Source of the DNA: Candidatus Aminicenantota bacterium
Lineage (GTDB): Bacteria; Acidobacteriota; Aminicenantia; Aminicenantales; Aminicenantaceae
Length of the DNA: 13,999 nucleotides
Assembly (NCBI GenBank): GCA_030615975.1
Contig: JAUWYH010000017.1
Location: 1-13,999, forward strand
Reading direction: 5' to 3'
Part shown: piece after piece, positions 1 through 6,741 of the stretch
Layout of the letters: each line of letters opens with the position of its first letter
How positions within the stretch are numbered: position 1 is the stretch's first letter
The notes under the pieces: generated by a model
Told to the model about the DNA's origin: nothing
The model's database searches: none
Seen by the model: the letters and a program-made list of their open reading frames with translations, nothing else
Made by a program: the position numbers and the translations under genes

Positions 1-160
1 TCGACGAAGTCGACCTGCGAGTATGTCTGAGCGGAGCGAGTTACGCAGCAGCTGAGAAGGTCGAATGAAGAATGGCGTTAAAAATCTGATTGGGAGCGAA
101 GCCATTACCAAAAACCTGTATTATAATTTCAATATATCACGGATTTGGAGATGCTTCCCT
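1..160. other. Non-coding stretch downstream of the ribosomal operon, with small inverted repeats
   Basis: No confident gene lies here. Bases 1-60 have 35 G or C, against 24 in bases 61-120 and clearly AT-rich sequence after that, so the left edge differs in composition. It holds a perfect 5-bp hairpin (TCGAC, GAA loop, GTCGA; 1-13), a second inverted pair (TCGACCT 10-16 with AGGTCGA 58-64), a tandem GAGCG repeat inside GAGCGGAGCGAG, and an AATGGC/GCCATT pair (71-76, 101-106). On the plus strand, frame 3 is open from base 3 to a TGA at 65-67 (22 codons including the stop), so it could be the end of a convergent gene cut by the window. It could equally be a dispersed intergenic repeat. I do not recognise the sequence. 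Confidence 0.5.
80..111 (-). terminator. Candidate weak intrinsic terminator after rplQ
   Basis: About 50 bases past the rplQ stop, the minus strand reads TTGG, an interior containing GGC-TTC-GCT, then CCAA, followed five bases later by a run of five T (plus-strand A80-A84). The stem is short and interrupted by an internal loop. The overlapping AATGGC/GCCATT pair (71-76 and 101-106) could form a competing structure. The position is right for the end of the operon, but the fold is weak and rho-dependent or more distal termination is equally possible. Confidence 0.3.
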
Positions 161-565
161 TTATTTCTTGGCTTTTGCTTTTTCTTTTTTCTTTTTCTTC
201 TTTTTAAATTCTGAGCCGACAAGTTCGATCATTGCCACCTCTGCTCCATCTCCTGCCCGGGGACCGATCTTCACTATCCTTGTATACCCACCTGGCCTTT
301 CGCTAAAGCGAGGTCCAATTTCCTCAAAAAGCTTCTTGACAATATCTTTTTTAAAAATGAATCTTAAAGCCAAACGTCTGGTGTGAAGAGTATCTTTCTT
401 GGCTAAGGTAATCATTTTTTCGGCAATAGGTCTTGTTGCCTTCGCCTTAGCCAAAGTAGTCCTAATCCTTTCTCGCTCCAAAAGAGAAGTTACAAGGTTA
501 CGCAACAGTGCTCGCCTGTGAGCTGTGTTTCGTCTTAATTTTTTCCCATTGACACGGTGTCTCAT
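161..565 (-). CDS. rplQ: 50S ribosomal protein L17
   Basis: Large-subunit protein L17, which binds 23S rRNA near the peptide exit face; in bacteria it usually closes the alpha operon. The 134-residue product opens with the hallmark MRHRVNGKKLRR and continues with a RALLRNLVTSL helix and RTTLAKAKATRPIAEKMITLAK. The compact core ends at about residue 120 in a short strand (AMIELVGSEF). Residues 121-134 form a tail with 11 lysines out of 14, longer and more basic than in many L17 proteins. The ATG overlaps the rpoA stop (ATGA), so translation is probably coupled to rpoA. It is the last gene of the run, followed only by non-coding sequence. Confidence 0.97.
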   Translation of the reverse strand: MRHRVNGKKLRRNTAHRRALLRNLVTSLLERERIRTTLAKAKATRPIAEKMITLAKKDTLHTRRLALRFIFKKDIVKKLFEEIGPRFSERPGGYTRIVKIGPRAGDGAEVAMIELVGSEFKKKKKKKEKAKAKK

Positions 566-1584
566 TCACTGGCTCCTTCTTCTCCTTCTTTCTTTCCTTC
601 TATTTGCTCTACTAATTTAGGATGAAGTTCCAAATTTAAGCCTAAGCCTAATTGTTGAAGGGTGTCCTTGATCTCAGTCAATGATTTGCGGCCAAAATTC
701 TTGGTCTTCAATAGGTCATCTTCTGTCTTTAGAACCAATTCATAGATCTTTTCGATTCCAGCAGCTCTCAAACAATTGTTTGACCTGACAGAAAGTTCAA
801 GATGATCTATAGTTTTTGACAAAATATCTAACTGAGAGATATAAGGAACCTCTTTCTTTACGGGAGCTTGTTCTCTTTTTAAAGGCTCATCGACAATATT
901 AAGGAAAATAACTAAATGATCTCTCAGTATCTTCGATGCCTGAGCTATGGCATCCTGGGGAGTAAGGGCCCCAGTTGTCCAGATTTCCATGGTTAAATTT
1001 TCATACTCAATCATTTTGCCAATCCTTGCTGGCTCAACATTATAGTTCACCTTTTTTACAGGGGAGTAAGAAGAGTCAATCGGAATAAAATCTACACTTA
1101 GCGTCTCATCGAAATTTTTATCAGCAGAAATATATCCCCTGCTGTTCCTAACAATCATTTCTACATCCAATTTCCCATCTTTATCTAGAGAAGCAATGCG
1201 AATATCTGGATCAAGAATTTCGATATCTGAATCATGGACGATATCAGATGCTTTTGCTTCGGCAGGACCTTCTTTTTTCAGACTCATTGTTTTTGGTTCA
1301 TTGCCCATAAGTTTTAAAGGAATACTTTTCAAATTGAGGATGATATCTGTCACATCTTCTACCACTCCAGGAAGAGTGGAAAATTCGTGAAGAACACCTT
1401 GAATCCGGACGTTTGTTATAGCCGCTCCTGTTATAGAAGAAAGAAGAATTCTTCGTAAAGCATTCCCTACTGTAATGCCGTAACCTCTTTCGAAAGGCTG
1501 AGCAGAAAACTGTCCATATTTATCTGTTAAAGTATCATAATCACATTCAAGATATTTGGGCCTCTGAAATCCTGTTTCTGTCAT
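562..1584 (-). CDS. rpoA: DNA-directed RNA polymerase subunit alpha
   Basis: Alpha subunit of RNA polymerase. Its N-terminal domain dimerises and nucleates core assembly; its C-terminal domain contacts UP-element DNA and activators. The 340-residue length is within the family range. The alpha-NTD spans about residues 1-235, with the conserved FERGYGITVGNALRRILLSS segment (31-50) and LHEFSTLPGVVEDVTDI (65-81). A linker follows. The alpha-CTD lies at about 250-320, with the helix-hairpin-helix region ELSVRSNNCLRAAGI. R267 matches the DNA-contacting Arg265 of E. coli. The glutamate-rich end (GKKEGEEGASE) is probably disordered. A strong AAGGAGG site lies four bases before the ATG. It is preceded by the largest internal gap in the window and overlaps rplQ by 4 bases. 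Confidence 0.98.
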   Translation of the reverse strand: MTETGFQRPKYLECDYDTLTDKYGQFSAQPFERGYGITVGNALRRILLSSITGAAITNVRIQGVLHEFSTLPGVVEDVTDIILNLKSIPLKLMGNEPKTMSLKKEGPAEAKASDIVHDSDIEILDPDIRIASLDKDGKLDVEMIVRNSRGYISADKNFDETLSVDFIPIDSSYSPVKKVNYNVEPARIGKMIEYENLTMEIWTTGALTPQDAIAQASKILRDHLVIFLNIVDEPLKREQAPVKKEVPYISQLDILSKTIDHLELSVRSNNCLRAAGIEKIYELVLKTEDDLLKTKNFGRKSLTEIKDTLQQLGLGLNLELHPKLVEQIEGKKEGEEGASE

Positions 1585-1678
1585 AATGCCTCCTTTTCTT
1601 TCTCTTTTTTACCGACTTCCATCACTCAGGCAACAAAGATTTAAGCTTTCTATGTTCCCAGTTGCTTAAAAAAACATT
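1585..1678 (-). other. 94-base rpsD-rpoA intergenic gap with rpoA ribosome binding site and a possible mini-ORF
   Basis: This is the largest gap inside the gene run. In minus-strand order it holds a T7 tract just after the rpsD stop, a possible weak bipartite stem (GCAAC/GTTGC at 1661-1665 and 1630-1634, with AAAG/CTTT inside it), and the strong AAGGAGG site of rpoA. A 13-codon frame (ATG at 1622, product MEVGKKEKEKEAL) ends with a TGA that overlaps the rpoA ATG. It lacks a good ribosome binding site and may be chance. No convincing -35/-10 pair was seen. The gap may allow separate control of RNA polymerase alpha, but nothing here proves that. Confidence 0.4.
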
Positions 1679-2305
1679 CTATTTGGAGTAAAGCTCAACA
1701 ACTAAATGCTCTTCCACAGGGGTGGTCACATCTTCTCTGGTTGGAAAAGATAGAACTTTTGCCTCCATCTTTTCTCTATCCATTTCTAACCAACCAGGAA
1801 CAGCTTTGTTTTTATTAAGCTCGAAAATAGCTTTTAACTCCTCATGTTCAGCTGATTTTTCTCGAAAAGATATAACATCTCCCTTACTCACTAAAAGAGA
1901 TGGAATGTTAGCTTTCCGTCCATTCAATCGAAAATGACCGTGAGTCACTAACTGGCGCGCATGACTTCGAGAATGAGAGAATCCTACTAAAAAAACAACA
2001 TTATCCAACCTTCGCTCAAGCATAGTTAAAAGATTTTCTCCTGTAATGCCTTTTTTTCTTTCTGCTCTTTGGAAGAACAGCAGAAATTGCCTTTCAGACA
2101 TGCTGTAATATCTTTTCAGCTTTTGCTTCTCCCTGAGCTGAATACCATATCCTAAGATTCTTCTCCTCATTCTTCCATGTTCACCTGGAGGGTATGGTCT
2201 TCTCTCTATTGGACATTTTTCTCTCAAACACTTACTTCCCTTTAGAAAAAGTTTCACCTTCTCTGCTCGACAGAGTCTACAAACAGATTCGCTGTATCTT
2301 GCCAT
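1679..2305 (-). CDS. rpsD: 30S ribosomal protein S4 (zinc-binding form)
   Basis: Primary 16S rRNA binder that starts small-subunit assembly and helps control decoding fidelity; in E. coli and B. subtilis it also represses its own mRNA. The product has 208 residues from the ATG at 2305. A GTG one codon upstream is also open, but the AAGGAG site sits six bases before the ATG and only three before the GTG, so I chose the ATG. C9, C12, C26 and C31 form the Cys4 zinc knuckle kept in zinc-type S4. Residues 95-160 form the S4 RNA-binding domain (LERRLDNVVFLVGFSHSRSHARQLV, then HGHFRLNGRK). It lies 20 bases after rpsK. Confidence 0.97.
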   Translation of the reverse strand: MARYSESVCRLCRAEKVKLFLKGSKCLREKCPIERRPYPPGEHGRMRRRILGYGIQLREKQKLKRYYSMSERQFLLFFQRAERKKGITGENLLTMLERRLDNVVFLVGFSHSRSHARQLVTHGHFRLNGRKANIPSLLVSKGDVISFREKSAEHEELKAIFELNKNKAVPGWLEMDREKMEAKVLSFPTREDVTTPVEEHLVVELYSK

Positions 2306-2328
2306 CACTCTCTCCTTAGATCGACATT

Positions 2329-2721
2329 TTAAACTCTTCTTCTTTTCCGGACGCGACAGCCGTTATGGGGAATAGGAGTAATATCTCTTATGGATTTTAT
2401 TTCTAAACCTTGGGCTTGCAAGGCACGGATCGCTGACTCTCTTCCCGCACCTGGTCCTTTAATCCTAACATCAACATACCTTACTCCGAATTCTTTTGCC
2501 TTTACTGAAGCTTCTTTCGCAGCTAATTGAGCTGCAAAAGGCGTCCCTTTCCGGGCTCCTTTAAACCCAACGGTACCAGCGCTTGCCCAACAAACCGTGC
2601 TTCCCTGCTGATCCGTTATCGTAATTATGGTATTGTTAAATGTGGACTGAATATAAGCCACACCAAAACCAATGTCTTTCCTTACCTTTTTCTTCCTTGC
2701 TTTTTTCCTGGGTCTTGGCAT
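2329..2721 (-). CDS. rpsK: 30S ribosomal protein S11
   Basis: Platform protein of the small subunit that contacts 16S rRNA near the mRNA exit. At 130 residues it is full length. After a very basic start (MPRPRKKARKKKVRKD) comes the signature core GVAYIQSTFNNTIITITDQQG, then SAGTVGFKGARKGTPFAAQLAA and VRIKGPGAGRESAIRALQ. The end (ITPIPHNGCRVRKRRRV) is the conserved S11 C-terminus. A GAGGGAG ribosome binding site lies in the 12-base gap after rpsM. rpsM-rpsK-rpsD-rpoA-rplQ is the standard alpha-operon order. Confidence 0.98.
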   Translation of the reverse strand: MPRPRKKARKKKVRKDIGFGVAYIQSTFNNTIITITDQQGSTVCWASAGTVGFKGARKGTPFAAQLAAKEASVKAKEFGVRYVDVRIKGPGAGRESAIRALQAQGLEIKSIRDITPIPHNGCRVRKRRRV

Positions 2722-2733
2722 CTAAATCTCCCT

Positions 2734-3108
2734 CTACTTAGCCTTGAGTCTTTTTATTGAGTGGCCTCGAGGGCCTTTCCTTGTTCGAGCATTGGTCTTT
2801 GTTCTCTGCCCTCTCGCAGGCAATTTTCTCCTATGTCTCAATCCTCGATAACTGCCGATATCAATCAGCCTCTTTATATTAAAGGTGACATCTTTTCTAA
2901 GATCCCCTTCAATTTTTTCCTTTTTCTCGATGATTTGACGAATCTTGTTTATCTCATTCTCACTTAGAGTTTTTACCTTCTTGTCTTTATCAATTTTGGC
3001 TTCTTCAAGGATCTTATTTGCTTTAGAACGTCCAATCCCATAAATGTAAGTTAACCCAACCTCAATCCTCTTTTCAGAGGGAAGTGTAACTCCTACTATT
3101 CTTGCCAT
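2734..3108 (-). CDS. rpsM: 30S ribosomal protein S13
   Basis: Head protein of the small subunit that forms bridges to the large subunit and contacts P-site tRNA through its basic tail. The 124-residue length is typical. The N-terminal MARIVGVTLPSEKRIEVGLTYIYGIG leads into the helix-turn region RSKANKILEEA. The signature IGSYRGLRHRRKLPARGQRT and the arginine/lysine-rich end (KTNARTRKGPRG) are intact. The gene starts 11 bases after rpmJ, so there is no room for the long pseudoknot leader through which S4 controls this gene in E. coli. Confidence 0.98.
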   Translation of the reverse strand: MARIVGVTLPSEKRIEVGLTYIYGIGRSKANKILEEAKIDKDKKVKTLSENEINKIRQIIEKKEKIEGDLRKDVTFNIKRLIDIGSYRGLRHRRKLPARGQRTKTNARTRKGPRGHSIKRLKAK

Positions 3109-3119
3109 TTTTACCTCAT

Positions 3120-3233
3120 TTATCCTTGTCTTTGTTTATGCTTGGGATTAGAGCAGATAACTCTCAGAGTCCCTTTCCTTTTAATGATTCGACAGTTCCG
3201 ACACATTTTTTTTATTGAAGCTCTAACCTTCAT
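3120..3233 (-). CDS. rpmJ: 50S ribosomal protein L36 (zinc-binding form)
   Basis: Smallest ribosomal protein; it folds around one zinc ion and binds 23S rRNA domain VI. Translating the minus strand from the ATG at 3233 gives 37 residues: MKVRASIKKMCRNCRIIKRK, then GTLRVICSNPKHKQRQG and a TAA stop. C11, C14, C27 and H32 match the Cys3His ligand set of the zinc-containing (C+) L36, and 37 residues is the usual length for that form. It sits between infA (12-base gap) and rpsM (11-base gap), the standard place for rpmJ in clusters of this type. Confidence 0.97.
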   Translation of the reverse strand: MKVRASIKKMCRNCRIIKRKGTLRVICSNPKHKQRQG

Positions 3234-3245
3234 CCTCTTTATCCT

Positions 3246-3464
3246 TTATTTAAATCGATAAGTGATTCTTCCCTTGGTCAAATCATAAGGAGAGAGTTCC
3301 ACTAACACCTTATCCCCTGGAAGAATGCGGATGAAATGCTTTCTCATTCTCCCTGAAATATGAGCTAAAATTCTATGTTTGTTGGCCAATTCCACCTGAA
3401 ACATGGCATTAGGCAGCGTCTCAATCACAATCCCCTCTGTCTCGATGACATCTTCCTTAGGCAT
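3246..3464 (-). CDS. infA: Translation initiation factor IF-1
   Basis: IF-1 binds the ribosomal A site during initiation and works with IF-2 and IF-3. The product is 72 residues, the canonical length, and is one OB-fold (S1-like) domain. The diagnostic segments are IETEGIVIETLPNAMFQVEL, ILAHISGRMRKHFIRILPGD and SPYDLTKGRITYRFK. The gene begins inside the end of map with an 8-base overlap (ATGCCTAA), which suggests translational coupling. It is followed by rpmJ; the map-infA-rpmJ order is common in bacteria with adk in this cluster. Confidence 0.98.
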   Translation of the reverse strand: MPKEDVIETEGIVIETLPNAMFQVELANKHRILAHISGRMRKHFIRILPGDKVLVELSPYDLTKGRITYRFK

Positions 3465-4248
3465 ACTGGCTCTCCTTTAGATAAGACAAACTCTCTTTTT
3501 CATCTACCTCGCTTAATATTTCGATTCCCTTTTGTGTCAATGCTACCGTATGTTCAAAATGAGCAGATAGACTTCTATCTCTTGTGACAGCCGTCCAATT
3601 ATCCGATAAAATTTCGACCTGCCAATCCCCTATTGCGATCATCGGCTCTATGGCTAAGACTAGACCCGGTTTTATTTTTGGCCCACGTCCAGGTTGTCCA
3701 AAATTAGGCACCTGTGGCTCTTCATGAAGAGAAAGACCTATCCCGTGACCCACAAAAGTTCGAATAATCGAAAATCCCTGGGACTCCACATAGCTCTGAA
3801 TAGTAAAAGATATATCTGATATTCTTCTTCCCTCCTTCATCTGTCCGATCCCTTTATAAAAAGCCTGTCTAGCGGTGTCGATAAGCTTCTTTGCTTTTGG
3901 ACTTATCTCTCCAACTGGATAAGTAACGGCTGCATCGCCATAATACCCATCGTAGATGACGCCAAAATCAAGGCTAAGGATATCTCCTTCCCGTAAAGTC
4001 CGAGAAGAAGGGATGCCATGAACGATTTCTTCATTGATAGAGGTGCAAAGAGAAGCAGGGTAACCACGGTAACCCTTAAAAGCCGGAATAGCATCCATCT
4101 CTTTGGATCTCATTTCTGCATACTCATCCAATTTTTTAGTCTGAACTCCTGGTTTTATCATCTTCTTTAACTCGGCTAAAATCTTAGCCACAATTTGATT
4201 GCTCAACTTTATGGCGTAAATTTCCTCCCTGCTTTTACAAATAATCAT
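3457..4248 (-). CDS. map: Type I methionine aminopeptidase
   Basis: Removes the initiator methionine from nascent proteins after deformylation, acting at the ribosome exit. The 263-residue protein has the pita-bread fold with all five metal ligands visible: D94 (LSLDFG), D105 (YYGDAA), H168 (VGHGIG), E201 (AIEPM) and E232 (HFEHT). H77 (IVHGIP) matches the catalytic histidine His79 of E. coli. There is no N-terminal zinc-finger extension, so it is the short bacterial type Ia form. Residues from about 245 on are an unremarkable charged tail. The start overlaps the adk stop (ATGA), and the end overlaps infA by 8 bases. Confidence 0.98.
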   Translation of the reverse strand: MIICKSREEIYAIKLSNQIVAKILAELKKMIKPGVQTKKLDEYAEMRSKEMDAIPAFKGYRGYPASLCTSINEEIVHGIPSSRTLREGDILSLDFGVIYDGYYGDAAVTYPVGEISPKAKKLIDTARQAFYKGIGQMKEGRRISDISFTIQSYVESQGFSIIRTFVGHGIGLSLHEEPQVPNFGQPGRGPKIKPGLVLAIEPMIAIGDWQVEILSDNWTAVTRDRSLSAHFEHTVALTQKGIEILSEVDEKESLSYLKESQYA

Positions 4249-4916
4249 CTTCTGGCTTCATCCTCCCTGAATTTGATTAATTGCTTATCTAGAACAGCGC
4301 AAATCCTTCCAAACACCGTATCTATTTCTCCTGTACCTTCAATCTTGTTATATACTTTCTTTTTCAGATAATAATTTATGAGCTTTTTTGTTTTTTCGTG
4401 ATAGACCCGCAAACGCTCCTTGATGACTTCTGGATTATCATCTTCTCTGCGGATAAGTTGAGCCGCACAGACATCGCAAGTCCCCTGCCGCTTCGGCTTC
4501 CGTACCAAAAAGTTATATATGGATCCGCAACAAGGACAAATCCGCCGGGCTTGGAGCCGATTTATCAAAGCTCTCTCATCCATTTCAATATCAAAAACGA
4601 GTTCTTGGGAGTTCCCGTCTATCTCTTCCAAAGTCTGCGCCTGAACAATATTTCGCGGGAATCCATCTAATATATAGCCTTCTCTGCAGTCTACATTTTC
4701 GATCCTTTCTGTAATCATTTCGACAACAATCTCATCGCTTACGAGTTTTCCTTGATTCATGAAAACCTCTGCTTTCTTCCCTAAAGGAGTTCCTTCTTGG
4801 ACAGCCTTGCGGAGAAGATCTCCAGTCGATATCTTAGGAAAACCGTATTTTTTTTTTATAAGATTTCCTTGTGTTCCTTTACCACAACCGGGAGGTCCCA
4901 ATAGAATAATCCTCAC
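4245..4916 (-). CDS. adk: Adenylate kinase (zinc-lid, long form)
   Basis: Converts ATP plus AMP to two ADP in the cytoplasm and balances adenylate pools. The 223-residue product has the P-loop GPPGCGKGT at 7-15 (Cys where Ala is more usual), the AMP-binding STGDLLR (30-36) and the DGFPR motif (84-88). It has the long LID domain, about residues 120-160, with C127, C130, C147 and C150 in the arrangement of the structural zinc site of B. stearothermophilus-type enzymes; C129 is extra. The start codon is GTG within a GTGA overlap with the secY stop, so it depends on translation coupled to secY. Placement between secY and map is typical of Gram-positive and deep-branching bacteria. Confidence 0.98.
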   Translation of the reverse strand: MRIILLGPPGCGKGTQGNLIKKKYGFPKISTGDLLRKAVQEGTPLGKKAEVFMNQGKLVSDEIVVEMITERIENVDCREGYILDGFPRNIVQAQTLEEIDGNSQELVFDIEMDERALINRLQARRICPCCGSIYNFLVRKPKRQGTCDVCAAQLIRREDDNPEVIKERLRVYHEKTKKLINYYLKKKVYNKIEGTGEIDTVFGRICAVLDKQLIKFREDEARR

Positions 4917-6295
4917 CCTCTCCTTCCTCTTAGCCGTCCTCTCCTCATAAAGCCATCATAATGACGCATAACAAGTTGGGCCTCGATTTGCTGCAATGTA
5001 TCCATAGCCACTCCGACTACAATAAGAATTGAAGTCCCACCAAAATAAAAATTAACATTCAATCCTTGAGTCAAAAACTTTGGCAAATTTGCCTCTAAAA
5101 AACTTCCAATCAACGGAAGAGTATGAACTTTAACTCCTGTAATCAAAAACTCGGGCAAAATAGCAACAGCAGCCAAATAAATAGCACCCACTAAAGTAAT
5201 TCGTGAAAGGACGCCATCTATAAAATCGGAAGTGTTCCTCCCTGGTCTTATTCCTGGAATAAAGCCTCCGTATTTCCTCAAATTATCTGCAACATCCGAA
5301 GGATTAAAAATGATAGAAACATAAAAATAAGTGAAAAAGATGATAGCGGCAACATAAAGCACACTATACAGAGGCATTCCTAAGGCAAACTGTTGGGCAA
5401 TTGTCTGGAAAGCAGGAATCTTTATAAGCTGAGCTACTGTGGAAGGGATGGTTATCACAGAGGCAGCAAAAATTATAGGAATAACTCCTCCGGTGTTCAC
5501 TCGTAGAGGAAGGTGGGTGCTTTGTCCTCCATAAATCTTTCTTCCGATGACTCTTTTAGCATAGGAGACCGGAATCCGCCTCTGTCCTCTCTCGACAAAG
5601 ACGATTATTGCAACAACAGCCACCATTAAGATCATAAGAAAAATCACCCTTAGAGGAGACATATCTCCTGTTCTTAAACCAGTCAAGACACTTTGAATTC
5701 CTCGCGGAAAATTAACCACAATGCCGGCAAAGATGATAAGAGAAATGCCGTTTCCGATCCCTCGTGCAGATATTTGTTCTCCTAACCACATGATAAAGAC
5801 CGTACCTGTGGTGAGAGTAAGGATTGTCAAAAATCTAAACCCCCAACCTGGGCTGGGTACAATAGGCGCTCCGCCAGGGCTTGTGAGTCGCTCTAAAAAC
5901 ATGCTGATACCAAAGGACTGGATGACACAAATAAGGAGTGTTCCATAACGGGTGTATTGAGTGATTTTTTTCCTGCCAAGTTCTCCTTCCTTTGATAATC
6001 TCTCCAAGTAAGGCCAGACAACCTGAAGCAACTGGAGGATAATGGAGGCGCTGATATAAGGCATGATGCCCAAAGCAAAGACAGTCATTCGCGACATATT
6101 CTGGCCTGAAAAAAGATCAACAAAGCCCAGAATCGTTCCCTTCTGAACTTCCCAGAACTCAGCTAAAGCTGTAGCGCTTATCCCGGGATTAGGGATTTGA
6201 GCTCCGATTCGGTAAACGGCTAAAATGGCCAAAGTAAAAATAACCCTTTTTCTCAAGTCAGGGATGCTGAAAATGTTCCTAATACTTTCTAGCAT
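4913..6295 (-). CDS. secY: Preprotein translocase subunit SecY
   Basis: Central pore of the Sec translocon in the inner membrane; it works with SecE, SecG and SecA. The product is 460 residues, a little longer than the 430-445 usual in the family. It has ten hydrophobic spans, beginning with VIFTLAILAVYRIGAQIP (19-36). Conserved elements are NMSRMTVFALGIMPYISASI (66-85), NTGGVIPIIFA (267-277), the cytoplasmic SecA-contact loop GGFIPGIRPG (343-352) and FGGTSILIVVGVAMD (418-432). About 25 extra residues sit between the PEFLI segment and FGGTS. The C-terminal VMRHYDGFMRRGRLRGRRG is strongly basic. Its ATG overlaps the rplO stop by one base (TAATG). Confidence 0.98.
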   Translation of the reverse strand: MLESIRNIFSIPDLRKRVIFTLAILAVYRIGAQIPNPGISATALAEFWEVQKGTILGFVDLFSGQNMSRMTVFALGIMPYISASIILQLLQVVWPYLERLSKEGELGRKKITQYTRYGTLLICVIQSFGISMFLERLTSPGGAPIVPSPGWGFRFLTILTLTTGTVFIMWLGEQISARGIGNGISLIIFAGIVVNFPRGIQSVLTGLRTGDMSPLRVIFLMILMVAVVAIIVFVERGQRRIPVSYAKRVIGRKIYGGQSTHLPLRVNTGGVIPIIFAASVITIPSTVAQLIKIPAFQTIAQQFALGMPLYSVLYVAAIIFFTYFYVSIIFNPSDVADNLRKYGGFIPGIRPGRNTSDFIDGVLSRITLVGAIYLAAVAILPEFLITGVKVHTLPLIGSFLEANLPKFLTQGLNVNFYFGGTSILIVVGVAMDTLQQIEAQLVMRHYDGFMRRGRLRGRRG

Positions 6296-6741
6296 TATGG
6301 TTTTCCTATAATAATAGCTTTTCCCCCTACCTCTTCAATTTTCTTTTGGGCAGAACGAGAAAACTTATGGGCATGTATTGTCTTTGGAGAAAAAATATCT
6401 CCTCTCCCTAAAATTTTAACGAGCTCTCTATCATTTTTTATAAGGCCTGCTTCCCGCAGATCTTTTAGCTTCACTTCCTTTTTCCTTATTCTCTCTAATC
6501 TATTCAGGTTCACTTCTCGATATTCTTTTCTGAAAATATTGGTAAATCCCCTTTTTGGCACCCGGCGATGCAGGGGCATTTGGCCCCCTTCGAATCCCCT
6601 TTTGCTGGAATATCCACTTCTGGACTTTTGGCCTTTTGCACCGCGGCCAGCTGTCTTGCCGCGTCCTGAGCCCGGTCCGCGGCCAACTCTGCGTTTCTTC
6701 TTGCGGGAGTTTTTTGCAGGATGGAGATTGCTTAAATTCAT
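6295..6741 (-). CDS. rplO: 50S ribosomal protein L15
   Basis: Large-subunit assembly protein that threads into 23S rRNA. At 148 residues it has normal length. The extended N-terminal part carries the signature NLHPAKNSRKKKRRVGRGPG, then GSGRGKTAGRGAKGQKSRSG and GFEGGQMPLHRRVPKRGF (49-66). The globular C-terminal domain ends with VGGKAIIIGKP. The start overlaps the rpmD stop (ATGA) and the stop overlaps the secY start by one base. rpmD-rplO-secY is the invariant spc-operon order. Confidence 0.97.
   Translation of the reverse strand: MNLSNLHPAKNSRKKKRRVGRGPGSGRGKTAGRGAKGQKSRSGYSSKRGFEGGQMPLHRRVPKRGFTNIFRKEYREVNLNRLERIRKKEVKLKDLREAGLIKNDRELVKILGRGDIFSPKTIHAHKFSRSAQKKIEEVGGKAIIIGKP

Noticed and set aside
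90..386. Plus-strand frame of 98 codons over the end of rplQ
   Set aside because: Mostly the complement of rplQ; the phenylalanine run is the antisense of the L17 lysine tail.
1664..1678. T7 tract on the minus strand just after rpsD as an intrinsic terminator
   Set aside because: No stable GC-rich hairpin precedes it, and rpoA-rplQ normally continue the same operon.
2306..2308. GTG start one codon upstream of the chosen rpsD ATG
   Set aside because: The AAGGAG site is only three bases from the GTG but six from the ATG.
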